Assembly: GCA_934047225.1 (NCBI GenBank)
Contig: OW204000.1
Location: 18,432,001-18,496,000, forward strand
Direction of reading: 5' to 3'
DNA: 64,000 nt
Origin: Ypsolopha sequella
Taxonomy: Eukaryota > Arthropoda > Insecta > Lepidoptera > Ypsolophidae
Positions within the stretch are counted from its first letter, which is position 1. Every line of letters starts with the position of its first letter. The position numbers and the translations under genes are program-made. The notes under the pieces are model-generated. The model did no database searches and was not told where the DNA came from. It saw only the letters and a program-made list of their open reading frames with translations. Positions 13,801 through 28,800 of this stretch are shown here, piece by piece.

Positions 13801-16800
13801 AAAGCATCCTTCATTTTAATTATAGAAAGATGGTAAGAGTTCCTGCGTTTTTCAATGTTTCGTTTGTTTACGAGTATGTGCTTTGGTCCTTATTCTATTC
13901 TGCCAACAACAAATCATCTTATTTTACACCTAACTAATCATTTTCCTTTACCACGCTACAGACATACTCGTTTGTACACACAAAAACCAGACTAAAATGT
14001 ATGAGATCGCATTGTTCCGTTATATTGAATAACACAGTAATAAATTATACACGTACTTATTTCTTTTTCGTCTCGTTTGTTGTTGTCCTGTGTACGAACA
14101 TTTCTTTGTCTTCGGATTTGCACACTCCGTTAAAGTCTTAGATGTTTTTCTTTAAATACCTGCTTATTTAGAGGTTTTCTATTCAAGGTTTCCATATTTA
14201 TTTGCTGAAAATAACACTTTGCAGTCGGCACCGCCCCACGCAAGCACCCTATCCAGTATTCAAGAACTTACTAGAATTCTATTTTTGTACGTAGTACTCA
14301 CTCTTTTCATAACATCCCTCCTTACAGAAAGCACACTGCTTGTTTATAAGGTTACTAACTTGACAACAATAAAATCATACATTCTACTAAAATTAGTTGC
14401 GCATTTTAATTACTTACCAGGAGCTTTCTTGCTTTTGATTATACTAGGAAATCCAGTTTTGTGATTCCGATAAAAATCAATTGAAATTCATAGCTGCATC
14501 GAGAGCTTTAAATCTTTTAGAATTCACACGGTCAATCCCGTGGACAATAGTTTCAATTTTCTCTTCTTGATTAAATAATACCGACTGTTTTTTTTTTACC
14601 CAGATCCACTATTCAAGAACTCCGTTACGCAGACTTCTTATTTTAAAAACAATCTGTTCGAATATTATAATTACATTTTTGTATCTGCTTTTTTGTCATA
14701 CCCCGCAGCATTGATTTCATTACTACATAATTTGAGTGATAGAATGAAAATTAAGTAATTTAAAACGCGAGTTGGTCACTTTGCAATTATACAAGTATAT
14801 CAGTTCTCTGATGTTGGTCGACGTAGGTTTCACTTTTTTCTGTCATACACAACATCACTTTCTATGCTTTCGTCTTGTTCGATATATTTATCGATTAGGC
14901 TGTTATGGTCTTCTGTCTTTAATACAGGCAATCTATTTTCTCAGATGAATTGACATTATCTATTATTGAGTATCTTTTTTGTCTGCGTATCTCTTATTCT
15001 ATCTATCTTTTACTTTTAGTACTTTAACATCATATTTAGAGAAAAACTTGCGTGTAAGAAATTAATACAAATGTATCTAAATTTAACCATACTCTAATGT
15101 GTTCAGTAATTACACTCCATAATTACTTGTAATGTCTTTGTTATCGTTAATAACTACTGCATGATCTTTAACAATAGCATCTACGAGTACGTCTCAATAT
15201 TTTGTAAATACGTCATCGTTAGATTATCATGCAAATATCTCAGCAAATGAACGAATGACTTTGAGCTCCCTGGCTCCTCCATCTGGTACACTGGCCGACA
15301 CAATCATTGCGGCCCCTCGCCCATAAAATTACCAGATGCAATACAACTGAGTTGGGGGAGCATTACAAGGGTTATTGCCACGGGACTAGTCTCTCATGCA
15401 TATGTACAGAGAGGCGAATAAAGTTTATTTGAATGGTGGCGGGCCAGTGGTATGGCATCGGTTCGCCGGCTGATGGCTGATAATCGTGTCGTAGGGTGGG
15501 GCAAGGCGCGCGCCCGTCCGTAGCCGCGCGCCGCGCAGTGCCTAACAAGATTGTCTGGCAATATCACGCGCTATTTCGAACGTTAGCTGTGAGTTTGAAG
15601 TTACAATTTCATAACGATCTTTTATTCGACGCTTATCTCGTGTTTTGAACTAATCTAGCAACGGGATTTTATCAATTTTCGTGACAGTGTCTTTTGAGTT
15701 GGTTTCGGGACGATGTTCGAGCAACCGTCGAATATTTTAAATCGACTTCGACGGATTCTTATTACACCCAATATCATGCTAATTCTTGTATACGACGATA
15801 ATTAGTGACAAAGTTAACTTTCAAGTGCTCTTCTATTTCTGAACCCAGTGACAAATCTGGAGAAGCCCTATGTGTGATGATGTGTGTGACAAACGGTATG
15901 CAGTGCATTACGTGGGTCAACATAACTTACGTGTATCAGTGAATCCAATTACCAGAACAGTGTTACAAGAACTGAAACATTCATAGATACTTAACCAGTC
16001 AAGTGTGCCATTATCTTAATTAAAACAACACTAATCCTATTTGAAAGTCAAACGAAGCTAGTTTGTATTTATTTAAAAGTTAAGTGCAATATTGGGAACC
16101 GAATGTTACGGAGAAAACCGTATAAAATATTTAACTCAATGGTTTTATAAACTCGTTTGAATGTTTAAATCTGGGATATTCAACCGTTCGAAAACGATGG
16201 TTGACTCTCTCGAGGTGGAAGATAGCTTGGAGTTGGAATATGATATGTGGGACGGGCAGTTTGACTTCGTGGGGCCCCAGAGTCCGACCCTGGAGCCCCG
16301 AGGGCGCATCACCTCTGACACCAGCATCACGGAGGACCTCTTCACCGGGGGCCCTCTGACCCCTCACCTGACTAACGGTCTCAACGGAGGCAAGAAGACT
16401 GCAGCTCACCAGTGGTGCGACAATTTGTCTGATCAAGTGAGAATTAATTTTGTAAGTCCTTGTAAGGTACAATACCTATAAGTACATATACAGACGAGTA
16501 TTTCCCTTATACGTATTTGAGGAATTATTCATTTATTTTCCTCTTTGTGTTCTATTTATAAAACGGAAGCTAAGTATATCATCCGTCACAGCAACGAATC
16601 AGTAAAAAAAAATATTAAAGAATCATCGACATTGAAAACCTAATCGAGAAACCGTATTGAACCGTTTATTTTGTATGATTAGCCAACTTCCGGTGCTCAT
16701 TCAGTCTGTAGATTTAAATTCTGCAATATCTATTAATCGATGGATTGCACAAAAACCGTACCTACCGCGCTGTATCGACGGGATAATCGACGCGTGTCCA

Positions 16801-19800
16801 TCGCGAGACCCGAAAACAAAAGTATTTTTTTATTGAAACGCAATCTTCCATTCAGTCTGCATTTGTAGGCTCTTAGCAACAAAGTGCTGGCACCACGAAG
16901 GACGATATGACGATATTTATTCCAAGAAATCACGCGATCATCCGTTAGAGCTACTATGAAGTCGGTTCTACGACATTTTCATCGATCAAACTGTACCGTA
17001 GCGCTATCGTTAACTAAATCTGCAGCCTTACCAAGATTTTCAATGATATCGATATTTCCATCTACAATGAAGATCGGAATCAATAAATTCTTGTACATGG
17101 TTCCTTTTCCTAATAATGAATGTTCCTCTTTAAGCTACTAGAGCTGATATATTATTGCAATGTTACGTATCAGGAAACATCTGGGCACGCGAGCATATGC
17201 ATCGGTCAGTATCCGTCAGTTTCAATTGAATTTTAATGTTGTGTTCGGTTTACAACTTATCAAAAATTTTAACTGAGCCCACTGACTGTCGTAGGTACTA
17301 ATTCTTGACCCCTCGTCGACCATGAAATGTTAAAGTTAGTAACGGGGTCTACAAGCATGTAAAACTCTGAGCTTACATCTTATATAAGTAGCCTTTTGCC
17401 CACGTCTCCAACCGCACTGAAGAAGTAACAAACTTGAACGCCCTTTGTTATCGGGTGCCTACGTCGTCTAAGGATCTTACCTATCCTCGCTTGAAGGCAT
17501 TGCAAGGCCCTTTTCTTTAAGAGAATATCGCTTTTATATACGAGTGTTGTATAGATTACCAAGGACCTCGCTCCTATGGCCGATGAAAGCTCAGAATCAG
17601 ATAAGCGTTATAAACAAATATAAACAATTATCTTATCATATAATCCTATAAACAAAATAGCAATCTAAAGCTTAATTTTCACACCTATTAGCAGTCTTGG
17701 AGCAAAACCAGCTGGAATCAAAACAAAGAGATAATTTAATGTATTCTCCAACTTAGAACAATTACGAGAAATCAGATGCAGTTTAGAAACTTAGCCATTG
17801 CTGTTTTATTTTACATAAGTACTGTTATATATCTTCCAGTAACATATTACGTAAACTTTTATCATTGTCATTATGGAAATAATCCCATAAAAAGTACCTA
17901 CCTACTTCTTCGATCATAACAATGTCATCTTCTTATCTACATATATTCACGTTCGATAGAATGTATAATTATATTCGACAGGAATTTCTACAGCATTGTA
18001 AAAAGTACGGAAAACTGCATTAATTTCAATAAACTCCAGTATTCAGTGCATTAACAGTATCATGGTCACAGTAGCACGTCATTCCCTTGTAATTAGGTTA
18101 GTCAATCACGCAAATATAAAATAAGTATCACTACAAATCCCTTTGTTGAACAACAGGAAGCTACGAATAATAATTCTCGTAGACAATAAGTATAGAATCA
18201 TCGATAGATAAATCTATATATCTCTGTGACTATCTATTTACGCATTTTCTAAGAATAAAAGACATCTACTGATATAAGATTATTGATTGGTATTATATCG
18301 CAAACAAACGATGTCGATTCGGCGTAGCACGATTTAACTAATTTGACACGACTAAATTTAAGCATTCTGAATTTCTTTCTCTATCGAAAAGACAAGCACA
18401 GAACGCTTAAATTAAGTTTAGTCCCGTCAAATAGTTTAAATCGTGTTACACCGAATCGACACTTATTCACATCGAAATTGTGTTATGTCATCGTCTGCAG
18501 ATTCGTTTTATTACTACCACATAGTATACAAACTCAGTTTTGTAATAGTATCTACCTATGTTATACCTACCACCTGAAATAAATTCAGTAATATTTTGCA
18601 ACTGTTCATGAATATTTTAATCCAAAAACTTTGGTAGGAAAAGGAAAATGCTTCATCAATAACATAACTTATGTTATATGTACTGATAGCTCCCAACCGG
18701 TTTTGGCTATAACATCCCTAACAAAGAACTAGATAAAAATGTCTAATTATTAACCATTAATGGAGTAAACAATGACAAAATTGCTGCTTGAAATGCTGGT
18801 CCCACCCAACACCCAATTTAACAAAACTAAATTTAATGAGGAATGATTTTCCTGTTGACAACCCTGAACCTGTTGTTGAGGTTATACCTATCCAGCTAAT
18901 TTTCTTATAAATTGTGTCTGGTAGTGGGAGTACTTTTAAGGGACACGCAGGACCTTTCCCTTTTATCGATTGTATAAATAAACAGTTTATCAATCAAATA
19001 TATCTTATATCTATAAATCAAATAGAGAGGTGTGATAAATTAATAAACATAGCCAACAATAATGTCTCAATTGGATTGACCGTTAATGTCCAAAGCAGTG
19101 CTATATCACAAACCGTTGCATTTGGACGGTGTTCGCGTATTAATAGTTAACTACATAATTAACTTAGTTAACAGACTGGCATTTTCTCCTGACTTCGTTG
19201 CTTGTTCTAGCTTTCCATTAAACGGTTATTCTCCAGTTGACATGTTTTGTTATATAATGAAGATGAACAGTGAGGCAGGTCTTGGCAACGTCAATATTTA
19301 ATCAATACGCTATAATGCGGAAAACGATATTCACCCAACCATGGCAGTTCAATGACAAGACGTTTTTGAGATTTAATACCATATAAAATATCATTGATTT
19401 CAGAACTTTAAATGAAAAATGTTTAAATACAAATGAAAGTAAGACAAGACAATAAGACATAATAACAAAAACGATTTATAAATTCAGTCAATGGTATAGA
19501 ACAACTTTTACTATGGAACAAACCTTGAATGTCGAAAAAAAAAATACTATTTCATAGAAAACTGCAATGCCGCTCGGCCGAAATGTATGGAAGGGCAGAT
19601 TTTTTTTTGAGATTTCAGGGTTGGCTCCATAGTAAAAGTAGTTCTACTCCATTGACTGAATAAGCTCTTCAAATATGGTTACACCTTTCTGTTACACGTT
19701 GTATATAAGGTGAATTTGTGAACATCGTCCAAATTCATACTTGAGCCTTGGTAAGTGATCATCATCATGTATCAATAACGATTTTTTTTTAATTCATAAA

Positions 19801-22800
19801 ATTAAATTTCGACTCACCATAGTGATTCACTCAGTACTGGAAGTGAATTACTATGGGAAGTCGAAATTTCATTATACGAATTTCACAACTATTGTTATCG
19901 ATTCATGATGCTGATCACTTACCAAGCCTCTAGTATGAATTTGGACGATGATCAAAAAGTCACCTTGTATATCGTGTTTTGGTTACACGTTTAATACTAT
20001 GGGACTCTACTCTTTGTTGTAAACAAATGATGCATCTTATATTCTTTTATCGTATTTCTACAACTTTCCAACCCAACTTCGTAAGGAGGGTTCAACTAAA
20101 GTTAATGTAATGTTCAATATACTTGTAAACAATCACTGGAAAGTTGCCGGACAAGCTCGGAGTCTAGAAATTCTGTTTAGTAGAGGAAGTCACGAACTTC
20201 ACTATGGTACTTAACCATTTAACCACTTAGCTTATGTGCCATTCATGTCACTAAACTGCCTATTGATTGTTGATAATGTTTGTAATCATTATGTAGATAT
20301 TTAAGATATTATTGATATTAATATTATTGATTATCGATATTATTTAGATCTGTACCGAAGGTTGTCTTGAAGTAACAAACTGAACTACGTAATGCAGAGT
20401 TGAAGCACAAATAAACAAAATTAACATTTTTATTAATTAATTTTAATATGTAAATAAATATTGAAAATTGACTTTTAGTCTTTTACATTATTATAATTAC
20501 ATAGGAAAACAGTTAAATAAAATTTTAGTGAGATATATTTCGGGCCATTCGGGCCCGGCATCAGTCACAATCATTTTTAATTTTAATATGAAATTTAATA
20601 AGTTTATTACTCGCTGACGAATTTTTGTCGTTAAATCAATAAAAACATGGGATTCAAGTGACCTTTTGCGAAATATTTACTATAGCTTAGCTCGTTTCTT
20701 AAATATACAAGGTGATGTTCTACCACCGCATGTCCAATAGATGACCCAAGAATGCAAACAAGATGATCAAGTCAACATTCTGTTTGAGAATGAGGTTATC
20801 TCAAGTCAGGGTCTCGAGATAAACTTGGCTACTGAGTAACACTTGTTTTTTGTGAGAATAAGAACGGGTCACTCTAGTGACCATTCGCGAAATGAACAAA
20901 ATGTTAATGATCTCGTGTAGTTAGACACTAGATGGACACGTACTCGTATCAGCAAATACAGGCGGGATGCTCTTATCTGCATAAGTCAGGCGCAACATGA
21001 TTCAAAACATTGTCTGTTAAATCATGATCATGAAAGTCGAAAACAACACCGTATCAGACATTCTGTCAATCATAAATAAGTTTATCGACGAACTAGTAAG
21101 TTTTAAAGAAATTGTTATACTCTCGTTTTGTTACGAAACGCTATAAAATTTACGAGCGTTATCAAAACTATAGCAATCGAACATGTAAGACTATTATTAT
21201 GATGATACTTTCACATCTAGTTATTTGGAATCAACATTCTAAGGTCATACCTACTATTCTTTTCTAAATTTCTGTAACGTAATCTTTGCAATGAGAAAAA
21301 AACACAATACAAGTCCAACTACAAGAGAACTAAGAAGTGATATCTTTCATCAGATGGTATATTATGTCAGAATCATGCCTCATCTTTCTCACGAGTGACT
21401 ATGACTACTTCAGTAGATGTCGTATCTATGTTACACGTATTTTCCATGTATGTAACAGAGTAATTGACGCCTTCCTACATGGCCTTGGTTATTTAGACTT
21501 CACTAATCATAGTTTAATTATGGCTGAATATAGCGACTTGAAAAGTGCCGCCACCGTTATTACACTTTTTAAATTTTCCAAGAGGAAGTTCCGTGTGAAT
21601 CATCGCTTTCTTATTCACCACTGTTATCAATGTAATTAATGGCCTATACAAATTAAAGCAGATTAAAATCGATGATCTTATTATCAGTTATTAACATATC
21701 TAGATTATTCTAGATGAAAACATTCACTTATTGTTAGATACTTATCTGAACTGTGACAATCACCTTATAATTGGATCTTATTACTTTATTCTGGCGATTA
21801 ATGACAGTTTAACGGCTTTACTTGCGAGAGTAAAAGTTGATGTAACAATTTTGTATTTAATTTCCAGTAATATGATATGATGTCCCGACAACATAAACCT
21901 TTGTGAAAGTTAACGACATAATTCGCATAATACTTGTCTTAATCAGAAAATTGGTTCCGTTATTGATTCGTGCCTATTATGGCAAAACGTTTGCTAACAT
22001 GCCTTTAGATACAGAGGAGCATAATGAAATAAGGTTATGTGAATAAAGCTTTAAATAAGTAGATAAGTATACTGATATTAAATTGATAATAAATATTGCT
22101 TTCTACTTTCTAGATACGTGGAAGTATTATCATATTTAGAATAATATTTATTTCAACCATACAACTTGAGACGAAGGCTCAAGATGATTAAGTAGATAGA
22201 AATAAAATCCTATAAACATAGTTGTCTTGATGTTTAGCGGTACTATTTGCAGCCCTGTGTAAACCAACGAGGGCACCTACTCATCCTTATTTTCACGGAA
22301 GCTGAATCATATCTTGGCGCCCGTTCAATTTATCTGTTCACTCAGATGAATAATACCATCAAACAAGCTCTTTCAGTTGATCTTGAAAACAGCAATGTTT
22401 GTAAACGTGATATAAGTGCACAGAAATGTATCATTCATTATTAATGGATGAGTTTGATTGGTGAATCCTTCTGCTTTCGCCATTATATTAAATTAGGTAT
22501 ATAAATAATTGATCTTGTTTTACCTAATTGCGGTATGATCGCATGCTAACGATCATTGAACATGTGAAAGTTAATTATCAACACTAAAATCGATCTCTTA
22601 ACTGCTTCAATAAGATACAGATTGAGCTTAAGTACCTTTCACAGTTTTCGAAAGAATTTGACAGAAATAATAATAAATAATACACTTTATTTTTAGAAGT
22701 AATAATACCACGTAAACATTTTTCTGACGTCAATAAATTAAACAACCATTTTAGTCCGAAAAGGTTCCACCCGCGTTTACCGACAACTAGACATCCACAC

Positions 22801-25800
22801 CGTCCCACTCCCACCAAAACGTATATTTTAAGAGAGGGAGACGCCATGAAAATTGGCCGACTACCAGAAACACGCGGAAGGATCCCTGTCGGACAACTAT
22901 GAAAAAGAAAAAAAAAGATAAACATATAGAGGGAAAAAAAGAATTACCATTTATACATACGAAACATAAGCCTGATAACATACGAAATACAAAAGCCAGA
23001 TATTTTTCTTACTAAAACTGTAAGTTTTTAGTAAGAAATTTTCTACTGAAATTCCGAGATGAGTATGTTTTCTTTATTCTTGACTGTACACAGAAACACG
23101 GACACAAACAGTTAATGTGAAACAGTGAAAGGTATGTACATATGGGTTAGCTTATCTCTAATAAGAGATTTCTTACTGCAAACCATTGAGGAAACAATTA
23201 AAATTTAAATGAGAGTAATCATACACGTGCACAAACATAAAGTTTGCCTAAATATAAAAATAAAATATAAATGATATATAATAATAACAATGTACTTACT
23301 TCTATTATTATATGCATAAAATACATATCATAAGTGTACATATAACATAATGATTTTAATAAATATTTTTTATTAATATATTAAAGTCGATTCTGCTTTA
23401 ATTTTAGTTTTAGTGCTGTCAAAACTAAACTTTATTCATTGCACACTACAAATTATTGGTAATTAATGGTAAGGAATAGAAGCTAAATTACTTTGGAAAA
23501 ATTAAATTTTTGACAGCACTAAAATTAAAATTAAAGCCTTCAAAATTGGCTTTATTATCTACCTACTAATTTTTTTAAGTAATCTTCATAACAGCACCAC
23601 ATACTCATACTCGAACTTCTAGTTTAAAATGTTGCTAATGATAAACAGTTATTTGCATGCATTTCATATTTTCTGCTGTACTTAATGATTTTCCTTCATT
23701 TATTTTAGGATAATTTGTATAGAAATTTGTAACAATTATTTATTTGATCTTGGTGTTTTCAGACACTCACACATTGTGTGAATCATCTTCAACCAACGCA
23801 CTGTCACTTGCTTACTCCATTTAATAATTTTTTCCTGGTGTCGCTTAGTAACTACACCATGTTTCCTTTTTGTCACTACTTCTAGTACTGAATACTGACC
23901 AATAATTTGTAGTTTCCTAAAGTTAAGCCCAATAACTTCTTACATTGTTTGTAATAGTAAACCTAACAGGTGATAATGATAGACAGTTACTTTTTATGAA
24001 TGTTAAAACTAGACATCATCCGCAATAACTTGCCAGTATGCTGCACTTAAATCAAGTTGTGTGAATAGGAAGGAATAGGCGAACAAATTAAACATAACTT
24101 TGAATATTCATCAAGCGGACTTGCATGTTTATATTTACCTAGTAATTTATCTTTCAAGTTTGTATAATTATTGTATTGATAATTTTATACTTTCTATAAA
24201 CGTTATAGTACCTATACGTGGGAAGGCAGTTATTAAAGACTAAAGACATTAACTGGAGCATGAGTTGTCGTCTAATTGAAATTAAATAGATTTGACCCCA
24301 AATTGACCTCTTTTAGTCAACATCGACTTCCTCGTATTTTCCTTTGGTTTGGCAATAAATACGATTCAAATTGCTCTACGTATTTTCCTACATGTAATGA
24401 TGTGATGCGCGGTATACCTACGAATGAACCCAATTTTTTTTATATGTGTTTTTTTAGATCGACCCACGCTTCAGAAGTGCGTTCATTAAAGAACCCTAGG
24501 CTGGGTATGAACACTGGGGTTGTAACGCTGAGTTTTTGAACGGGTTTCGTTGTGTAGCGACACCCTAAACGTCAGTTGCCATTTTTGCATTATATTTAGT
24601 AGGTATAAATATAACGTTGAGAAGAAACCCTCTGTAGGAAATTTTATGTAAATATGTCAAATAGAATGTTGAGAGGACCCCCTCGGTACTAAATTTAACA
24701 TAAATATGGCAAGTGACGTTTGGAGCCTATGCGAACCTTGCGAACCCTGCTCTGTGTTGATGTTGAAAAAGTCGACACCGGTGTAGAGTGTAGCGACACT
24801 GTCATTTTTGAACGGTCGGTGTTGAGACGCGAGGTGATTTTTGAACTGGTTAGTGTTGCGACCCGGGTAGGAAACCCACCCAACCCGGTGTGTTTATGAA
24901 CGACTATCTGCGGCGTTCTATAGCGGTGGGAGGTAGTACGAAAATAAAAAAGTGGAATATTCCTATATTATTTAACTTTTAAGAATAAATAATAATTGCT
25001 TTAAGACCACTAAGAAAATCAAATGAACTTTGTATAAAAAGGCCGTAGATACGCAAAGACTAAGTACTAGGCATCAAAACATGCATTTATCAGAGATCGG
25101 GAGCCTCCCTGGGCTTCTGGTCTATACCCTAGGTATACCTACCCTAGGTAACAAGGTAACAAATAATCAAATTTTCAGAAATCAATAAAATAGATAACAC
25201 ACTAGTCTATTCAGTGTAGTGAATCGACTTACAAAATATGTAATTAGCCACAGCTCCACTCCAGTGCCCCCTCGGAATTGGGTGAATTACTCAAATGCTT
25301 TAGAAATCGAAGTTCATTTTGAGATCTCTCAGGAATGATAATGCTCGTCATTACAAACTATTTGCTAAGTATTTACTGCAGAATAAGTATGTAGTCCCAG
25401 TATGTCTGTAATTTGGAAATGCTTCTAAGTATCACTTGTGTAATTTGTATACCTTGTAAGTATACAAATAATTATTTAAGGCCTTAGCCTTAAATAATAT
25501 ATTTATTTATTTATTCTTATTGCACATAGAAAACTTAATTCTAAATTCAATAATAAAAGTTATTTACAATAGCGTGCTTATCTCAATACTGAGATTTCTT
25601 CCAGCAAACCAAGGGCGATAGGAATATTTGATATAAATAAGATATTCGTATTGTGCACGATAATACCTATACAGAAACAAGATTAAATTAATAGTGGATA
25701 CATAATAGTTACAAATAATAATAAACTACATAAAATGTACATGCCTACATAGTATAAATAAATATAAAAATACATATTCGGTAAATAAATACATAATGAT

Positions 25801-28800
25801 GAATGTAGTAATCTACCTAACTATGAAAGAAAAGACGTAACTGGATAGTTTATTTTTATTTTTATATATAGTCCCCTGCTAGTAAAATGCACTTATTAAA
25901 TTTTTCAAATATTGAATTTAAGCCATTAAAAAAAAATATTTTTGGTTTGTCGTCAAAATAGTCAGAAACCGCTGCCTTCATTTCGTCATCGGTCATAAAC
26001 CTTCGTCCCCTGAGGTCTTTCTTGAGAAGTCTAAACAAAAAATAGTCACAGGGGGCTAGATCTGGACTATAAGGGGGGTGGTCAATGGTTTCGAAGCCAT
26101 TGTCTTTAATTGCTAGCTTTGTTGTGCGTGCGGTATGCACTGGTGCGTTATCGTGCAAAATCAGAATGCCTTTACTTAGTTTACCTAGCCGTTTTTCTGT
26201 TATTGTCTCTCTTAGTTGATATAATAAGTTTGAGTAATAATCAGCATTCATTGTAGTATTCTTCGGTAAATAATCTATGAGCAAAATCCCTTCTGTGTCC
26301 CAAAAGATTGTAACCATAAGTTTACCGGCCGATGGATAGACCTTGAATTTCCGAGGCGGCTTCTCATCCTTAAATTTCCACTGTAACGACACTTGCTTAC
26401 TTTCCGGGTCCCATTGTCGAATCCAAGTCTCATCACATGTTACAATTCTAGAAATTATTTCTTCCTCTTTCCCTCGACTCATGTCCAAAAACTCTTCGCA
26501 ACATTTGACACGCCTCTCCATGTCAAATGCAGTCAACATTCTAGGGACCCAACGTGCACTAACCTTGGACATGTTCAAATGCTCATGAATTATTTCATTG
26601 ACTCGCTCTTTACTGACGCCCACATCTCTAGCTATCTCCCACTGCTTCACTCGTCGGTCCTCTAATATATTTTTTTTTCACCCTGGCTACATTTTCATCG
26701 ATGACGGCCGAAACTGGTCTTCCGCTACGAGGATCATCTTCGAGGCTCTCACGACCTAATTTAAACTGCCTTGACCAAAACTTTATAACAAATTCGGAAG
26801 AACACGAACTGCCAAACACACGTAACATACGCTGTCTGATCTCCGAAGGCGTATTCCCTTCTTTAGTCAAAAACTTAATCACCGCACGCTGCTCGATTTT
26901 ATCCATTTTCACTTTTTCTACCGACATGTTCGAAACAATTGTAGGAGACAAATAAACGTGATGCAATAAACAAATGAATGTAATACATTTTGAAAATAGA
27001 ATAACAAACGAATATAAATCCATACCAGCCAGCATTATTTTTTTATATATTTCTGACCAAGGAGATTACATGTCAGCCGCCCTACGTACAGTAGCCGTCA
27101 ATAGAAATTGTGAACTATGTAAACAAAGCGCCATGTTGTCTTTGTCTATGAATAGGTGAACTATCTAGAGATGGGTAAGTATGTGATTAAAATATGTTAG
27201 GTGCTTAATTAGTTTTCTTTATTTGGTTCATCGCTAAAATATTCTGATGAATCGCTAGTCAAATCACCCACGTTAATTACAAATGTTTCCGTCACAGCGT
27301 TGTTGGCCGTATCTATTATCTCATCCAGTTCTTTCATTTTTTCTTCTACTTTTAGGACATGAGGTACACATTTTAGAGCATCGCTGGAAGATCACACAGC
27401 TCTCGATAGAATCACACACACGTTTATGTCAAAGATTATGAAGTAACGTTGTTAAAAAAAAATTACGGAATAAAATAACATCACGAATAATATAGGTGTA
27501 TATTCAAATAGATTCGTACATCACCAATTTTCAAAGACAATACAGATTCGATGAGAAAAAAATATGACAGCAATCTCGACGCAGTACAGAATTGACTATT
27601 GATTCTATGATTTTCCGTAATTAACTGGTGATTATTGAATATTTCATGATGAAATACAGTGAATGACTGGTAAGAGTCGATGCTTCATGTTTTGGAATAA
27701 TGTTCAATGAGACTCCGTGACAGAACCTTGAGAAAAATTGAGAAAACGGTTTGTTTACATAGTCCACAATTTCTATTGACGGCGACTGTACCTATATACA
27801 TAGTATAACTACAGGATAGGATTTTCCTTTTGAATACACCAATGGAGGGGCTATCCTGATAGTGTGAGGAAGCGAGTTCCACAGTTTGATGGACTTAACA
27901 GTGAAAGAGTTTCCATACGCCCCGGTGTTATGAGAAAGTGTTTTTAAAAGTGAGACTGTATGAGACCTGTCTTGCTTGTCTCTGTCTATATTTAAAAACA
28001 AAAAATCATCTTGAATATGCTGATTCCTCCAAAACCAATTTTAAATAAATTAATGTTGAATGAATTGAAGCGATACCATAACGCATTCAACATTAATTTA
28101 TTTAAGGTTGGTTTGGGATAAATCAGCAAATTCAAGACAATTTTTTGTTTTTAAATATATTTAGGCGTAGGTCGTTGCGGGTGGCGGTTGGATGAGGATG
28201 ACTGAGGACCGCCAAGAGTGGCGAAATATTGGGGAGGCCTATGTCCAGCAGTGGACGAATACGAGCTGATGGATGGAAATATATTTTTGATAACCTATCA
28301 ACATTTCGTACTTTATTTTCGGTTAATGGTTTCTCAATAGCTGTCTCAACTAATATGCTGTTAATCTGGCGAAATATTGGGGAGGCCTATGTCCAGCAGT
28401 GGACGAATACGAGCTGATGGATGGAAATATATTTTTGATAACCTAACAACATTTAGTATTTTATTTTCGGTTAATGGTTTCTCAATAGCTGTCTCAACTA
28501 ATATGCTGTTAATCTTGTCTCCAGGTACAACTCCTGCAGCAGCAAGTGACGACACTGGCAGACACGCAGAGCACGGCAGACGATCGGTACGCGAGGGCGA
28601 AGTCTGACAACGCAGTGCTGCAAGCCAGGGTACACATGCTAGACGAGCAGATCAGAGAGGTACGACATCCATCATCATTAGCCAATAAATTCCTTATGCT
28701 ACACCGGGTGTCATCATCAGGGATAGGATAATCGGTTCGACCTATACATAAAGTTGCAAAACTGAGAAAGTTTGTAGATGTGGAGTCGGCTTCTTATAAT

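Noticed and set aside
14219..14464. 81-codon ORF with hydrophobic segments
   Set aside because: AT-rich intron sequence commonly gives such frames; no conserved motif or start context.
16131..16472. Minus-strand ORFs of 113 and 66 codons
   Set aside because: Antisense of the nuf alternative first exon, with no domain or splice support.
22584..22981. Minus-strand 113-codon hydrophobic ORF
   Set aside because: Composition follows a poly-T/C-rich stretch ([16 protein letters not shown]); no domain and no context.
3882..24905. Repeat I copies read as the two LTRs of a 20 kb retrotransposon
   Set aside because: The span between them holds nuf exons and unrelated repeats and no gag/pol; ends lack TG...CA and primer-binding site.
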